The notes beneath the pieces are model-generated. The model made no database searches, was not told the DNA's origin, and saw only the letters and a list, made by a program, of their open reading frames with translations. From Albidovulum sediminis (GTDB lineage Bacteria; Pseudomonadota; Alphaproteobacteria; Rhodobacterales; Rhodobacteraceae): a stretch of 64,000 bases of DNA. How positions within the stretch are numbered: the stretch's first letter is position 1; every line of letters starts with the position of its first letter. Of this stretch, positions 8,303-20,663 are shown piece by piece. Position numbers and translations under genes: made by a program. The stretch covers positions 1,166,245 to 1,230,244 of the forward strand of contig NZ_JAOCQF010000001.1 in assembly GCF_025380365.1 (NCBI RefSeq), written 5' to 3'.

Positions 8303-9787
8303 TCAGAGCCTGTAGATGGCGCGGAACTTCGTCTCCAGATAGTCGAGGAGCGGGCCTTCGTCGGGGGCGAAGCCGCAGGCGCGTTCGACCACCTCGGCCG
8401 GGGCGTAAAGCCCGCCGTGGCGTTGCAGGCAGTCGTTGAGCCAGCCGGTCGCGGGCGCCGCGTCGCCCCGCGCCAGCGCCGCGTCGAGGTCGGGCACCGC
8501 CGCGCGGAGCGCCTTGTGCAGGCAACCCGCGTAGACGTTGCCCAGCGCATAGGTCGGGAAATAGCCGAAAAGCCCGACCGACCAGTGCACGTCCTGCAGC
8601 ATCCCGTGCGCGGGCCGGTCGACCGCCACGCCGAAATCGGCAGCAAAGCGGCTGTTCCACGCCTCTTCCAGATCGGCGACGGCGAGCGCGCCCGACATCA
8701 GCTGCCGCTCAAGGTCGAAGCGCATCATGATGTGGAGGTTGTAGTGGACCTCGTCCGCCTCGGTGCGGATGTAGCCGGGCTGGACCCGGTTGACGGTGCC
8801 GTAGAACGCCTCGGCATCGGCCACGCCGAAGTCGCCGAAGGTTTCCCGCATCCGCCCGAAGAGCCAGCCGGTGAAGGCGCGCGAGCGGCCAAGCTGGTTC
8901 TCGTAGATCCGGCTCTGGCTTTCGTGGACGCCCATCGACACGCCCGCGCCAAGGGGGGTCAGCAGGTAGGCCTGGTCGATCCCCTGCTCATAGGTGGCGT
9001 GTCCGACCTCGTGCACGGTCGAGTAGAAGCAGTTGAACGGATCGCTCTCGGACACGCGGGTGGTGATGCGCACGTCGTTGCCCGACCCGGAGGAGAAGGG
9101 GTGCACCGCAAGGTCGAGCCGCCCGCGCGACCAGTCGTAGCCGAAGGCGCCGGCGAGGTCGCGGGCCAGCGCCATCTGCCCGTCCTTGCCGAAGCGGTGG
9201 GCCAGCGGCACCGGCGCGTGGCGCGCGCCCAGCAGTGCTGCGCGCAGCGCGACAAGGCGCGGGCGCATGCGGCCGAAGACGGCGGCGATGCCGGCGCCGG
9301 TGGCGCCCGGTTCGTAATCGTCGAGCAGCGCGTCGTAGACATCGCCACCGCCGAAGCCGCCCGCGGCGAGCGCCTGCCCGGCCTCGCGCCGCAGGGCGAC
9401 GACGTGTTCGAGCGTGGGCAGGAAATGCGCGACATCGTCCTTGCCCCGCGCCTCGGCCCAGATGCCCTGCGCGACGCTCGTCACCCGCGCGGTTTCGGCG
9501 GCGAGCCGCGCCGGGATGCAGGCGTTGCGCCGGTAAGCGCGCGCGATCAGGTCCAGCGCGCGCTGCCCGGCGGCGTCCGGCGCCTCGGCCGTCCCGAGCC
9601 AGTCGCCCACGCGCGGATCGGTGCGGCGCGCGTGCAGCACGCCCTCGATCGCGCCCATCTCCTCGCCACGCTGATGGGCGGCGCCGGCAGGCATCACGGT
9701 TTCCTGGTCCCATCCCAGCCGGCCGGCGATCTGGGCCAGGGCCTCGGTCTCGCGCTGGAAGGCCATGAGGTCGGCGAATGCGGTCAT
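8303..9787 (-). CDS. Carboxypeptidase M32 (Taq family)
   Basis: A 494-residue M32 metallocarboxypeptidase. The zinc motif HEVGH starts at residue 259 (H259, E260, H263), preceded by family blocks HPFSSG and DVRITTR. GVHESQSRIYENQLGR follows and contains the third zinc ligand Glu. The enzyme removes C-terminal residues from peptides, usually sparing proline, and acts in the cytosol. Its start codon overlaps the ctaA stop codon by four bases (ATGA), so expression is coupled to heme A synthase, an unrelated function. Length is normal for the family. Confidence 0.94.
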   Translation of the reverse strand: MTAFADLMAFQRETEALAQIAGRLGWDQETVMPAGAAHQRGEEMGAIEGVLHARRTDPRVGDWLGTAEAPDAAGQRALDLIARAYRRNACIPARLAAETARVTSVAQGIWAEARGKDDVAHFLPTLEHVVALRREAGQALAAGGFGGGDVYDALLDDYEPGATGAGIAAVFGRMRPRLVALRAALLGARHAPVPLAHRFGKDGQMALARDLAGAFGYDWSRGRLDLAVHPFSSGSGNDVRITTRVSESDPFNCFYSTVHEVGHATYEQGIDQAYLLTPLGAGVSMGVHESQSRIYENQLGRSRAFTGWLFGRMRETFGDFGVADAEAFYGTVNRVQPGYIRTEADEVHYNLHIMMRFDLERQLMSGALAVADLEEAWNSRFAADFGVAVDRPAHGMLQDVHWSVGLFGYFPTYALGNVYAGCLHKALRAAVPDLDAALARGDAAPATGWLNDCLQRHGGLYAPAEVVERACGFAPDEGPLLDYLETKFRAIYRL

Positions 9788-10935
9788 CGTGTCCCCCGGA
9801 CGGATTGAGCGATGGGATATTGCGCGCGGTGGCGGGCCCGGATCACCGCGACCCAGAGCGCGACGGCACCCAGCTGATGGGCAAGGCCGAGGCCAAGCGG
9901 CGCGGAATGCAGGACTGTGACGATGCCGAGGACAACCTGCGCGGCCAGCACCACGGCCAGAAGGGTGAAGGCCCCCCGCGTCAGCGGATGGGCCGAGGCG
10001 CGGCCGCGCCACCAGACCACCGCGCCGAAGGCAAGCGCCAGGTAGGCCACCATCCGGTGCACGAACTGGACCAGGCCGGGGTTTTCGAAGAAGGCCCGCC
10101 AGGTGCCGCCGCCGTCGGGCACATAGAAGGCGTCGGCGGGAAAGAAGCCCTCGCCCATCAGGGGCCAGGTCGGGAAGGCGCGGCCGGCGTCGATCCCGGC
10201 AACCAGTGCGCCCAGCAGGATCTGCACAAAGACGAGGTGCATGAGCCCGGTCGAGAGCGAGAAGAGCCTGCCCTCGCGCGCGCGGCGGGCCTGCATCAGC
10301 TGCGCCTCGGGGCGCGCCAGGGACAGGACGTGCCAGGCGATCAGGCCGAGGATGGCGAAGGCAAGGCCGAGGTGCAGCGCCAGCCGGTAGGAGGCGACAT
10401 CGACCATCCGCCCGGTCAGGCCGGAGGCGACCATCCACCAGCCGATCGCGCCCTGAAGCCCGCCCAGCGCGCCAAGCGCCAGCAGACGCCCGGTCCAGCC
10501 CGCGGGGATGCGCCGCGTCGCCCAGAAGACGGCAAAGCCCGCCGCCCAGACCAGCCCGATCACCCGGCCAAGCTGGCGGTGCCCCCATTCCCACCAGTAG
10601 ATCGACTTGAAGGAGGCAAGGTCCATCTGGTGGTTCTGAAGCTGGAACTCGGGGCTGGCCTGATACTTCGCGAATTCCGCCTGCCAGTCGGCCGCGTTCA
10701 TCGGCGGCAGCGCGCCGGTCACCGGGCGCCATTCGGTGATCGAGAGCCCGCTGTCGGTCAGCCGCGTCAGGCCGCCGACCGCGATCATCGCGACGACCAG
10801 TGCGAACAGCACCAGAAGCCATGCCCGGACCGCGCCGCGTGCGCCGCGCTTGCCCGCGTCGATCATGCCGCCCTGCGGCTCCGGGGTCTTGCCCGCGGCT
10901 CCCACGTCCTCGAACAGTTTTCTTGGCCCGGCCAT
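9784..10935 (-). CDS. ctaA: Heme A synthase, COX15/CtaA type
   Basis: A 383-residue polytopic membrane protein that oxidises the C8 methyl of heme O to give heme A for cytochrome c oxidase. Conserved segments include VGGLTRLTDSGLSITEWRP in the first helix and loop and YWWEWGHRQLGR with its heme-ligand His. Later histidine-bearing helices (ALHLGLAF, FVHRMVAYL and LAHQLGAV) complete the ligands. The ATG at 10935 has an AAGGAG site, and an upstream in-frame ATG adds 17 residues without clear homology. It is the first gene of a group with the M32 peptidase. The cox operon itself is not in this window. Confidence 0.95.
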   Translation of the reverse strand: MAGPRKLFEDVGAAGKTPEPQGGMIDAGKRGARGAVRAWLLVLFALVVAMIAVGGLTRLTDSGLSITEWRPVTGALPPMNAADWQAEFAKYQASPEFQLQNHQMDLASFKSIYWWEWGHRQLGRVIGLVWAAGFAVFWATRRIPAGWTGRLLALGALGGLQGAIGWWMVASGLTGRMVDVASYRLALHLGLAFAILGLIAWHVLSLARPEAQLMQARRAREGRLFSLSTGLMHLVFVQILLGALVAGIDAGRAFPTWPLMGEGFFPADAFYVPDGGGTWRAFFENPGLVQFVHRMVAYLALAFGAVVWWRGRASAHPLTRGAFTLLAVVLAAQVVLGIVTVLHSAPLGLGLAHQLGAVALWVAVIRARHRAQYPIAQSVRGTR

Positions 10936-11004
10936 GCGCCTCTCCTTCGTCGGCGGGACACTAGGCGCGCGGGCGGCGGGCTTCAAGGGCCCGCGCCATC
11001 GCCG

Positions 11005-11742
11005 CTACCCGTCGCGCCTGCGCAGGATCTGCCGGAGCGCGCCGTGCAGCGTCTGCACGTCGGCGCGCGTCAGCGGCATCCGGCTCCAGAGGTTCCTCAG
11101 GTTCAGCTTCATCCCCTCGGCCTTGGTGGGCGGGAAGAAGAACCCCGCCTCCTCCAGCCGTTCCTCGAAATGGTCGCCCAGACGCTCCACCTCGATCGCG
11201 GGGGCCAGTGCGGTCCCGGCCAGTTCCAGCACCTCGGGCGCGCGGTCGCTGTCCTGCCGCAGCCATTCGTAGGCGCACAGGAGCACCGCCTGCGCGAGGT
11301 TGAGCGAGGGGAAATCCGGGTTGACCGGGATCGAGATCAGCGCGTTCGCCCGCACGATGTCGGGGTTTTCAAGGCCGGTGCGTTCGGGGCCGAACAGCAC
11401 CGCCACCCGCTGCCCCGAGGCGATCAGCGCGCGGGCATGTTCCATCGCGCGTTCGGGCGTCATTACCGGCTTGGTCAGGTCGCGCCCGCGCGCGGTGGTC
11501 GCAAAGACATAGGCGCAGTCCGCGACCGCCTCGGGCACGGTCGGGAAGACGCCCGCGTAGTCGAGCACGCGCCCCGCCGCGCCCGATGCCATGGCCACCG
11601 CCTTCGGGTTGGGCCAGCCGTCGCGCGGATCGACCAGACGCATCCGCGACAGGCCGAAGTTCAGCATCGCCCGCGCCGCCGCACCGATGTTTTCCCCCAT
11701 CTGGGGCCGGACGAGAACGAAGGCGGGCTGGTCTGCGGTCAT
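11005..11742 (-). CDS. trmJ: tRNA (cytidine/uridine-2'-O-)-methyltransferase TrmJ
   Basis: A 245-residue SPOUT methyltransferase. The N-terminal FVLVRPQMGENIGAAARAM is the classic TrmJ/SpoU motif 1 with the catalytic Arg-Asn region. VLFGPERTGLEN is motif 2, and IPVNPDFPSLNLAQAV is motif 3, forming the trefoil-knot SAM site. A charged C-terminal extension that binds tRNA follows. It 2'-O-methylates position 32 in the tRNA anticodon loop. ATG 11742 has a CAGGAAG site and fits homologs. It is monocistronic as far as can be seen, divergent from the ThiE-like gene. Confidence 0.92.
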   Translation of the reverse strand: MTADQPAFVLVRPQMGENIGAAARAMLNFGLSRMRLVDPRDGWPNPKAVAMASGAAGRVLDYAGVFPTVPEAVADCAYVFATTARGRDLTKPVMTPERAMEHARALIASGQRVAVLFGPERTGLENPDIVRANALISIPVNPDFPSLNLAQAVLLCAYEWLRQDSDRAPEVLELAGTALAPAIEVERLGDHFEERLEEAGFFFPPTKAEGMKLNLRNLWSRMPLTRADVQTLHGALRQILRRRDG

Positions 11743-11903
11743 GCGGGCTTCCTGCGGGTTTCGCGCCTGATACGGGTTTGCGAGGGGCGTGACAAGAACG
11801 CGCCGCCCCCGCGGCGCAGAGGAGTGCGGCCGAACTCGCCCCTTGGAAAGCATCCGCATTCCGGGGTAAGCCCCGGAACGCAACATCCGCCTCGGAGCCC
11901 CGC

Positions 11904-12524
11904 ATGCCGGACACGGACCGCCCGCAACTCTGCCTGATCACCCCCGCCGAGATCGACCTGGAGACGTTTTCCGACGCGCTCGGCGCTGTCGTCGACGCGG
12001 TGGAGACGGCCTGCCTCAGGATCGCGCTGGCCACGCGGGACGAGGACCGGATCGCGCGCGCGGCCGACCTTGTCCGCCTTGTCGCGCATGACCGGGACAT
12101 CCCGGTGGTGATCGAGACGCATGTGCAGGTCGCCGAACGCCACGGGCTGGACGGGGTGCACCTGACCGATGGCGCGCGTTCGGTCCGCACCGCGCGCAAG
12201 GCGCTGGGGGCGGATGCGATCGTCGGCTGCTACTGCGGCCACACCCGCCACGAAGGCATCAACGCCGGCGAGGCGGGGGCCGACTATGTCGCCTTCGGCC
12301 CGGTCGGCGCGGTGGCGCTGGGGTCCGGCACGCTGGCCGACCGCGCGCTTTTCGACTGGTGGTCGGCGATGATCGAGGTGCCGGTGATCGCCGAGGGCGG
12401 CCTGACCGCCGCGCTGGTCGAGGATTTCGCCCCGGTCACCGATTTTTTCGCGGTCGGCGACGAGATCTGGCGCGCCGAGGATCCGGCGGCCGCCCTCAAG
12501 GCGCTTCTGGCCCCGATTCTCTGA
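11904..12524 (+). CDS. Thiamine-phosphate-synthase-like TIM barrel (ThiE/TenI family, divergent)
   Basis: A 206-residue TIM-barrel protein related to ThiE/TenI: LCLITPAEID strand 1, DGVHLTDGARSVRTAR, ADYVAFGPVG and VPVIAEGGLT are in the expected order. The pyrophosphate/HMP motif normally reading GQED is LTDGAR here, and the usual HS-E segment reads CGHTRHEG. Authentic thiamine phosphate synthase activity is therefore doubtful. No other thi gene is nearby. The C-terminal end overlaps the convergent olsA gene by 29 bp. It could be a TenI-like paralog of unknown role. Confidence 0.72.
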   Translation: MPDTDRPQLCLITPAEIDLETFSDALGAVVDAVETACLRIALATRDEDRIARAADLVRLVAHDRDIPVVIETHVQVAERHGLDGVHLTDGARSVRTARKALGADAIVGCYCGHTRHEGINAGEAGADYVAFGPVGAVALGSGTLADRALFDWWSAMIEVPVIAEGGLTAALVEDFAPVTDFFAVGDEIWRAEDPAAALKALLAPIL

Positions 12525-13362
12525 TCCCGGCCGCGCGCCTGCCCAGCCGCGCTTCGAGCGCGGCGCGGATCGTCTCTTCGCAGTGGCGCGCCAGTTCCTT
12601 GCGCGAGGGGAAGGCATCGACCGCGACGGGGTCGTGAAAGATCACCTCGACCCGCCCCTGCCGAAACGCGGCGAGCGCCTTGAGGAAATGCGGGCCGAAG
12701 TCCATGTCCCCCCACCAGCCGTAGAAACGCGCCTCCTCGCCCGCGGGCGCGTGGTAGACGACCGAGACCGGCTGGATGTGCATCGCGTGGTCGAGCCCGT
12801 GGGTATAGAACGCCTGGAAGAGCGTCGGCTTGAAGGGCAGCACGCGCAGCCCGTCGCTCGACGTGCCTTCGGGGAAGAAGACGAGCCTGTGGCCCGCGCG
12901 CAGACGCCCCTCGAACACCTCCTGCTGGCGCTTGGCCTGGCGCGGATCGCGGGCGATGAAGACGGTGCCGGTCGCCCGCGCCAGCCAGCCGATGCCGGGC
13001 CAGCGCGCGACCTCGTCCTTGGAGACGAAATAGACGCGCTGGCAGGCGTTCAGCGTGAAGATGTCGAGCCAGGAGGCGTGGTTGGCCACGATCGCCCCCT
13101 TCTCGCGCATCGGCCGGCCCTGGACGCGGTAGCGGATGCCGAGGATGACGAAGGCCGAGCGGCAGACGAACTGGGTGAGAAAGGGCGTGAGCGGGCGGCG
13201 ATCGCGGAAGACCGGCGCCTCGACCAGGCGCAGCGCCAGAAGGATGGCCAGCGTGCCGTAGGTCACCGAGCCGAGCGCCGCCCCGCGCAGGCCCGCGACG
13301 ACCCAGCCCGCGGGGCCGATCCCGGCCGCCTCCGGCGCCGCCTCGCCGCGCCAGGTGGTCAC
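12496..13362 (-). CDS. olsA: Lyso-ornithine lipid O-acyltransferase (PlsC fold)
   Basis: A 288-residue 1-acyl-glycerol-phosphate-type acyltransferase with an N-terminal hydrophobic anchor. It carries the catalytic NHASWLD (NHX4D motif) and the substrate motif FFPEGTSSDG, followed by PVSVVYH. The GTG start overlaps the stop codon of olsB in a GTGA arrangement. This coupling, together with the family, identifies it as OlsA, which adds the second fatty acyl chain to lyso-ornithine lipid at the inner membrane. Alone it could be taken for a PlsC paralog; the context makes OlsA much more likely. Confidence 0.9.
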   Translation of the reverse strand: MTTWRGEAAPEAAGIGPAGWVVAGLRGAALGSVTYGTLAILLALRLVEAPVFRDRRPLTPFLTQFVCRSAFVILGIRYRVQGRPMREKGAIVANHASWLDIFTLNACQRVYFVSKDEVARWPGIGWLARATGTVFIARDPRQAKRQQEVFEGRLRAGHRLVFFPEGTSSDGLRVLPFKPTLFQAFYTHGLDHAMHIQPVSVVYHAPAGEEARFYGWWGDMDFGPHFLKALAAFRQGRVEVIFHDPVAVDAFPSRKELARHCEETIRAALEARLGRRAAGIRESGPEAP

Positions 13363-14159
13363 ACCTTCGCCTCGAACTTGCGCACGTAGAAGCCCTTGTG
13401 CTTGGCGCTCATCGCCGCGGTGTCCATCAGCAGCATCACGTCGGTGGTGTTGAACGCGTGGTCGACAAAGGCGCCCTCGCCCACGAAGCCGCCAAGCCGG
13501 AGATAGGCCTTGATCAGCGCCGGCATCGCCGCGAGCGCCGCCTGCCGATCCAGCGCCTCGTGCGGCAGGAGGTCCATCGGCTGGAACTCTGCCGCGTGCA
13601 CGCGCACCCGCAACGGTTCGGGCGCGAGGTGGTGGTGATGCAGCCAGGAGAGCGGCATCCGCAACGGCCCGATGTCGGTGCCATGGAAACTCGCGACACC
13701 GAACATCACCTCGATCCCGCGCTCCAGCACGTATTCGGAAAGCCCGTTCCAGAGCAGGAACATCGCTGATCCGGTGCGATAGTCGGCGTGCACGCAGGAC
13801 CGCCCCAGTTCCAGGAGCCGCCGCCGGCTTTGGCGCAGCTTGGCCAGGTCGTATTCTGCATCGCAGTAGAAGCGGCCGAAGGCCTCGGCCCGCTCGCCCG
13901 GGAAAAGCCGGTAGACGGCGACGACATGATCGAGCGCGCCCGCGTCGCGGCGGCTGTCGACCAGGATCAGATGATCGTTCACCGGATCGAACTCGTCACG
14001 CTCGAAGCGCCCGGCGTGATCGACAAGCGGCCCGTCGCCGCCCAGTTCCTCGACGAAGACCGCATAGCGCAGGCGCTGCGCGGCCAGAAGGTCCGCTTCC
14101 GTTTCGGCCAGTCGGATACGGAAGGGGGAGCTTTCGGGGATCATCGGCCGGTCCAGCAC
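13359..14159 (-). CDS. olsB: L-ornithine N-alpha-acyltransferase
   Basis: A 266-residue GNAT-related protein of the OlsB/hemolysin-like family. FRIRLAETEADLLAAQRLRY opens the domain. FVEELGGDG, DHLILVD and LELGRSCVHADYR are the acyl-carrier and substrate-binding blocks, and FGVASFHGTD lies in the C-terminal half. It transfers a 3-hydroxyacyl group from ACP to ornithine, the first step in ornithine-lipid synthesis, a phosphorus-free membrane lipid often induced by phosphate limitation. The GTG at 14159 is preceded by AGGAGG; an in-frame ATG at 14144 lacks a site. It is followed by overlapping olsA. No PhoB box was found by eye. Confidence 0.93.
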   Translation of the reverse strand: MLDRPMIPESSPFRIRLAETEADLLAAQRLRYAVFVEELGGDGPLVDHAGRFERDEFDPVNDHLILVDSRRDAGALDHVVAVYRLFPGERAEAFGRFYCDAEYDLAKLRQSRRRLLELGRSCVHADYRTGSAMFLLWNGLSEYVLERGIEVMFGVASFHGTDIGPLRMPLSWLHHHHLAPEPLRVRVHAAEFQPMDLLPHEALDRQAALAAMPALIKAYLRLGGFVGEGAFVDHAFNTTDVMLLMDTAAMSAKHKGFYVRKFEAKV

Positions 14160-14293
14160 AGTTCCTCCTGCAGGTCATGGGCGATTTAGGCACCGTGAGC
14201 GGTGATTGCAACGAATTCATGTCGCCCGGCAGGTCCGCCCGCACGCACCGCCCGCACGCACCGGTTGCGCCGCCTTGCGACATTAACCGTTCC

Positions 14294-14482
14294 TCAACTA
14301 TCTTCGCCGTAGACCGGTTCCAGTTCCACCTCAAAGCCGTTGACCACGACCTTGCCCGCGTTCTCGAAATTCACCGTGATGCGGTGGCCGATCCGCGACT
14401 GCACCTGCCCGAGGCCCCAGTCCGGCGCGGCGCGGTTCCTCACCGTCATCCCCGGCTCCAGCATTGCGTTCAGTCCCTTCAT
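14294..14482 (-). CDS. Small DUF3553 protein
   Basis: A 62-residue protein with the DUF3553 core PDWGLGQVQSRIGHRITVNF followed by AGKVVVNG. This resembles a small SH3-like or Tudor-like strand module such as the C-terminal part of UvrD-type proteins. The function is unknown. The start is uncertain: ATG 14482 has a G-rich leader, and ATG 14464 would give 56 residues. It is divergent from chpT with about 20 bp between starts, so the two promoters must overlap or lie within the neighbouring genes. Conservation of such short proteins next to chpT could be tested by comparison. Confidence 0.78.
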   Translation of the reverse strand: MKGLNAMLEPGMTVRNRAAPDWGLGQVQSRIGHRITVNFENAGKVVVNGFEVELEPVYGEDS

Positions 14483-14502
14483 CCATCCCCCGAGGTTTGT
14501 CC

Positions 14503-15093
14503 ATGCCGCCTGACCCGGCCGAGCTTGCAGCACTTATCGGCTCGCGCATCTGCCACGATCTTATCAGCCCGATCGGCGCCATCGGCAACGGGGTGGAGCT
14601 TCTGGAGATGGCGGGAACCGCGGGGCCCGAGGTCTCGCTCATCGCCGACAGCGTGGCCGCGGCCAATGCCCGCATCCGCTTCTTCCGCATCGCCTTCGGC
14701 ACCGCCTCCGCCGACCAGACCCTGGCCCGGACGGAGATCCGCTCCGTGCTCGACGACCTGTCGCGCGGCGACCGGCTGACGATCGACTGGCAGGTGGCGG
14801 GCGACCAGCCGCGCGGGCCTGTCAAGCTGGCCTTCCTCCTCCTGCAGTGCTGCGAAACCGCCCTGCCCTTCGGCGGGCGCCTCACGGTATCGGATGCAGA
14901 GGGCGTCTGGCAGATCCGGGCCGAGGCCGAAAAGATGAGGATCGACGAGGCGCTCTGGTCCCGGCTCGAAGGCGGGCGCGCGCCGCTCACGCCGGCGCAG
15001 GTGCAGTTCGCGCTCGCCCCGGCCGAGGCGGCCCGGATCGGCCGGCCGCTCCGCATCGTGCGCGGCGAGGGGTGGATCACGCTGCGGTTCTGA
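14503..15093 (+). CDS. chpT: Histidine phosphotransferase ChpT
   Basis: A 196-residue ChpT-type phosphotransferase. The helix SRICHDLISPIGAIGNG carries the phosphoacceptor H18, and the rest forms a degenerate ATPase-like domain with the conserved GPVKLAFLLLQ and GGRLTVSD blocks. ChpT passes phosphate from CckA to the response regulators CtrA and CpdR. In Rhodobacterales this pathway controls flagella, gene transfer agent production and quorum-linked traits, which is established for the order and inferred here. ATG 14503 matches homologs; the frame extends 13 codons upstream. cckA and ctrA are not in the window. Confidence 0.92.
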   Translation: MPPDPAELAALIGSRICHDLISPIGAIGNGVELLEMAGTAGPEVSLIADSVAAANARIRFFRIAFGTASADQTLARTEIRSVLDDLSRGDRLTIDWQVAGDQPRGPVKLAFLLLQCCETALPFGGRLTVSDAEGVWQIRAEAEKMRIDEALWSRLEGGRAPLTPAQVQFALAPAEAARIGRPLRIVRGEGWITLRF

Positions 15094-15136
15094 GAGGCGC
15101 GGGGCGGGCCTCAGGGGCGGGCCTCGGGGGCGGGCC

Positions 15137-16390
15137 TCAGGGGCGGATGGTGCCCTGCCCCTCGACCAGATACTTGAAGCTTGTCAACTGCTCCGCGCCG
15201 ACCGGGCCGCGCGCGTGCATCTTGCCGGTGGCGATGCCAATCTCCGCCCCCATGCCGAACTCGCCGCCGTCGGCGAACTGGGTCGAGGCGTTGCGCATGA
15301 GGATCGCGCTGTCGAGACGGGCAAAGAACCGCTCCGCCGCCGCATCGTCCTCGGTCAGGATCGCCTCGGTGTGCGAGGAACCGTAACGCCGGATATGCGC
15401 GATGGCCGCGTCGATGTCGTCCACCACGCGGGCGGCGATGATCATGTCGAGGAACTCGTGCCCGAAATCCTCCGGCTCCGCCGGTCGCGTCCCGGCCAGC
15501 CCCTCGGCCCTGACCTCGACCCCGGCCGCCATCAGGTCGTCGACGATCTGCTGGCCAAGGGTCGCGGCCACGTCGCGGTGCACCAGCAGGCATTCGGCCG
15601 CGCCGCAGATGCCGGTGCGGCGGGTCTTGGCGTTCATGACCACGCGGCGCGCCTTTTCCGGATCGGCGGCCTTGTCGACATAGACGTGGCAGATCCCCTC
15701 CAGATGCGCGAAGACCGGCACCCGCGCCTCGGCCTGCACCAGCCCGACAAGGCCCTTGCCGCCGCGCGGCACGATCACGTCGATCGTCCCCGTCGCCCTG
15801 AGCATCTCCGCCACCGCCGCCCGGTCGCGCGTGGGAACAAGCTGGATCGCCTCCTCCGGCAGACCCGCCGCCCTCAGCCCCGCCACCAGGCAGGCATGGA
15901 TCGCGCGGCTGGAGTGGAAGCTCTCCGACCCCCCACGCAGGATCACCGCATTGCCCGATTTCAGGCAGAGCGCGCCGGCATCCGCGGTCACGTTCGGGCG
16001 GCTCTCGTAGATCACGCCGACGACGCCCAAGGGCGTGCGCACGCGCCTTATATGCAGGCCCGAGGGCATGTCCCATTCGGCGATGACCTCGCCCACCGGG
16101 TCATTCTGGGCCGCCACCGCGCGCAGCCCCGCGACGATCGCCGCGACGCGCCCGGCATCAAGCCTCAGGCGGTCCATCATCGCCGGGCTGAGGCCCTTGT
16201 CGCGACCATAGGCCAGGTCCTCGGCATTGGCGGCGATGATCGTGGCCTCCGCCGCCGCCACCGCGTCCGCCGCCGCCTCCAGCGCCGCGCGCCGCGCCGC
16301 GGCCGGGGCAAAGGCCAGCTCTGCCGCTGCCGCCTTCGCCCGCGCGCCGATCCCTGCCATCAGCCCGGCAATGTCGCCCGTGTCCTTCAC
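15137..16390 (-). CDS. proA: Glutamate-5-semialdehyde dehydrogenase (gamma-glutamyl phosphate reductase)
   Basis: A 417-residue aldehyde-dehydrogenase-fold enzyme, the second step of proline synthesis. The catalytic cysteine is near residue 262 in [13 protein letters not shown]. Other blocks are [23 protein letters not shown] and the C-terminal FGMGAEIGI. The start chosen is a GTG at 16390 with GGGAAGG before it. An ATG nine codons upstream (16417) lacks a ribosome-binding site and sits inside a repeated extragenic element, so it is probably not used. It follows proB on the same strand and completes obgE-proB-proA. Confidence 0.95.
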   Translation of the reverse strand: MKDTGDIAGLMAGIGARAKAAAAELAFAPAAARRAALEAAADAVAAAEATIIAANAEDLAYGRDKGLSPAMMDRLRLDAGRVAAIVAGLRAVAAQNDPVGEVIAEWDMPSGLHIRRVRTPLGVVGVIYESRPNVTADAGALCLKSGNAVILRGGSESFHSSRAIHACLVAGLRAAGLPEEAIQLVPTRDRAAVAEMLRATGTIDVIVPRGGKGLVGLVQAEARVPVFAHLEGICHVYVDKAADPEKARRVVMNAKTRRTGICGAAECLLVHRDVAATLGQQIVDDLMAAGVEVRAEGLAGTRPAEPEDFGHEFLDMIIAARVVDDIDAAIAHIRRYGSSHTEAILTEDDAAAERFFARLDSAILMRNASTQFADGGEFGMGAEIGIATGKMHARGPVGAEQLTSFKYLVEGQGTIRP

Positions 16391-16417
16391 GCGAAGCCCT
16401 TCCCTGCGCCCGTTCAT

Positions 16418-16463
16418 TCTGGCCCAAATACTCCCGCCGGAGGCACCGGCCGGCAGGCCGGCC
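16418..16463 (-). repeat. Extragenic stem-loop element, copy a (between proB and proA)
   Basis: On the reverse strand, immediately after the proB stop, a GC-rich hairpin (16448-16454 with 16457-16463) is followed by a CCTCCGGCGGGAGTATTTGGG-like tail (positions about 16422-16442). The layout, stop codon then hairpin then GGAxTATTT then purine-rich GAA repeats, recurs at 26461-26513 and 36702-36750. It probably acts as a terminator or mRNA 3'-end stabiliser. Here it may lower proA expression relative to proB. Confidence 0.6.
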
Positions 16464-16466
16464 CGC

Positions 16467-19487
<3,021 letters not shown>

Positions 19488-19491
<4 letters not shown>

Positions 19492-20558
19492 GGTGCGCTC
19501 GCGAAAGTGTCGGCCACCGGCGGCAGGGCGGCGGCAGGGCAACCCTCGCCCTTGGCGGCGCGGGCGAGGAAGCGGTCGACCGCGCCCTCGAACGCCGCAC
19601 GCAGGGGGGCGTGCAGGCGCTTCAGCCGGTCCTTCGCGACCGGCGTCGCGTAGTAGGCCGGCGGATGCACCATCGTCATCGCGGCGTTCGCCTCGAACAG
19701 CACCAGCCGCCCGTCCGGCATCAGGCCAAGGTCGGCCCCGATCGCGTCCATCGCCGCCCGCTCCCCGAGCGCGGCCATCACGGCAGCCAGCCTCCCCTCG
19801 GCCAGAAGCCGGTCGCACAGCTCCGCCTCGCGCTGGGCGAAGTCGTCGGGCGCGGTTTCGCCGGTGTCGTGATTGATCCGCCAGTGCCGCGACTGCTTGA
19901 TCGAATGGATGCGCATCTCGCCTCCGAACCAGCCCGCGCGCAGCTTCAGGAAGCCTTCGGGCCCCAGCGTGTCGTGGAACTGGGTCATGAAATGCGGCTT
20001 GCCGAACCAGTGGGTGCGATAGACTGCGGGCCAGTCGAAGGGGCCGTCGATGCGGACCAGGTCGCGCCCTGTCTGCGAGGCGGCGGGCCGCACCAGCACC
20101 GGATAGCGGAAGCCGCCGTCGCGGAACGCCTTCTGAAAACTGTCCGTCTCCTCGGCCAGAAAGCGGTGGCAGCGCGGCACGATCAGCCCCTCGATCCCGC
20201 TCAGGCGGGCGGCCGACAGGTCGCGCCGCGTCAGGGCGACGGCGCGCGGGTGGTTGAAGATCGGAAGCGTTCCGCCGAAGGCCGCGTCAAGGCCGAGAAG
20301 CCCGCCCCGGTATTCGTCGGCGTCGGCGCAGAGGTTGACGATCCACGACAGGCCCCGCCGTTCAGCCGGACGCGGCGGGGGAAAGAAGAAGTGCCCCGCG
20401 CGCTTGTGGAGCTTGTCGAGCGCCGCATCGGGCAGGAGCGTGCGGTTGGGCCAGAGATACTTTGGCCGGCCCCCCTCGTCGATGCGGACCCGCACCTGCC
20501 CGCTTTCGGGCACGGCCTCGAAGACGAGGCCCCTGCCCTTGCCGCCCTCAAACGCCAC
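19488..20558 (-). CDS. ATP-grasp-like protein of unknown function
   Basis: A 356-residue protein with C-terminal two thirds resembling an ATP-grasp fold. PVLVRPAASQTGRDLVRI is the lysine/arginine-bearing nucleotide segment, FGGEMRIHSIK the middle domain, and AIGADLGLMPDGRLVLFEANAAM the metal-binding Glu/Asn motif. The N-terminal region has WPNRTLLPDA and an SWIVNLCADADE block. ATP-grasp enzymes join a carboxylate to an amine or thiol via acyl phosphate. It starts at a GTG with GGAGGGG in front and is coupled to the following methyltransferase gene. The reaction is not identifiable. Confidence 0.68.
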
Positions 20559-20663
20559 GACACCCCTCCGCGCAGGCGCCGGCCCGGCCAGCCGCCTTTT
20601 GACGCCATTGAATCCCCGGCCCCGTCCGAGGTCAATGGGGCTTCGGCGCGGAACCGGCGCAGG

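Noticed and set aside
14283-14297. TTAA-N7-TCAA resembling a CtrA binding site between olsB and the DUF3553 gene
   Set aside because: One half is imperfect and short motifs like this arise by chance. Nearness to chpT is not enough evidence.
16391-16417. ATG at 16417 as the proA start
   Set aside because: It lies in the tail of the repeated stem-loop element and lacks a ribosome-binding site, while the GTG at 16390 has one and fits homologs.
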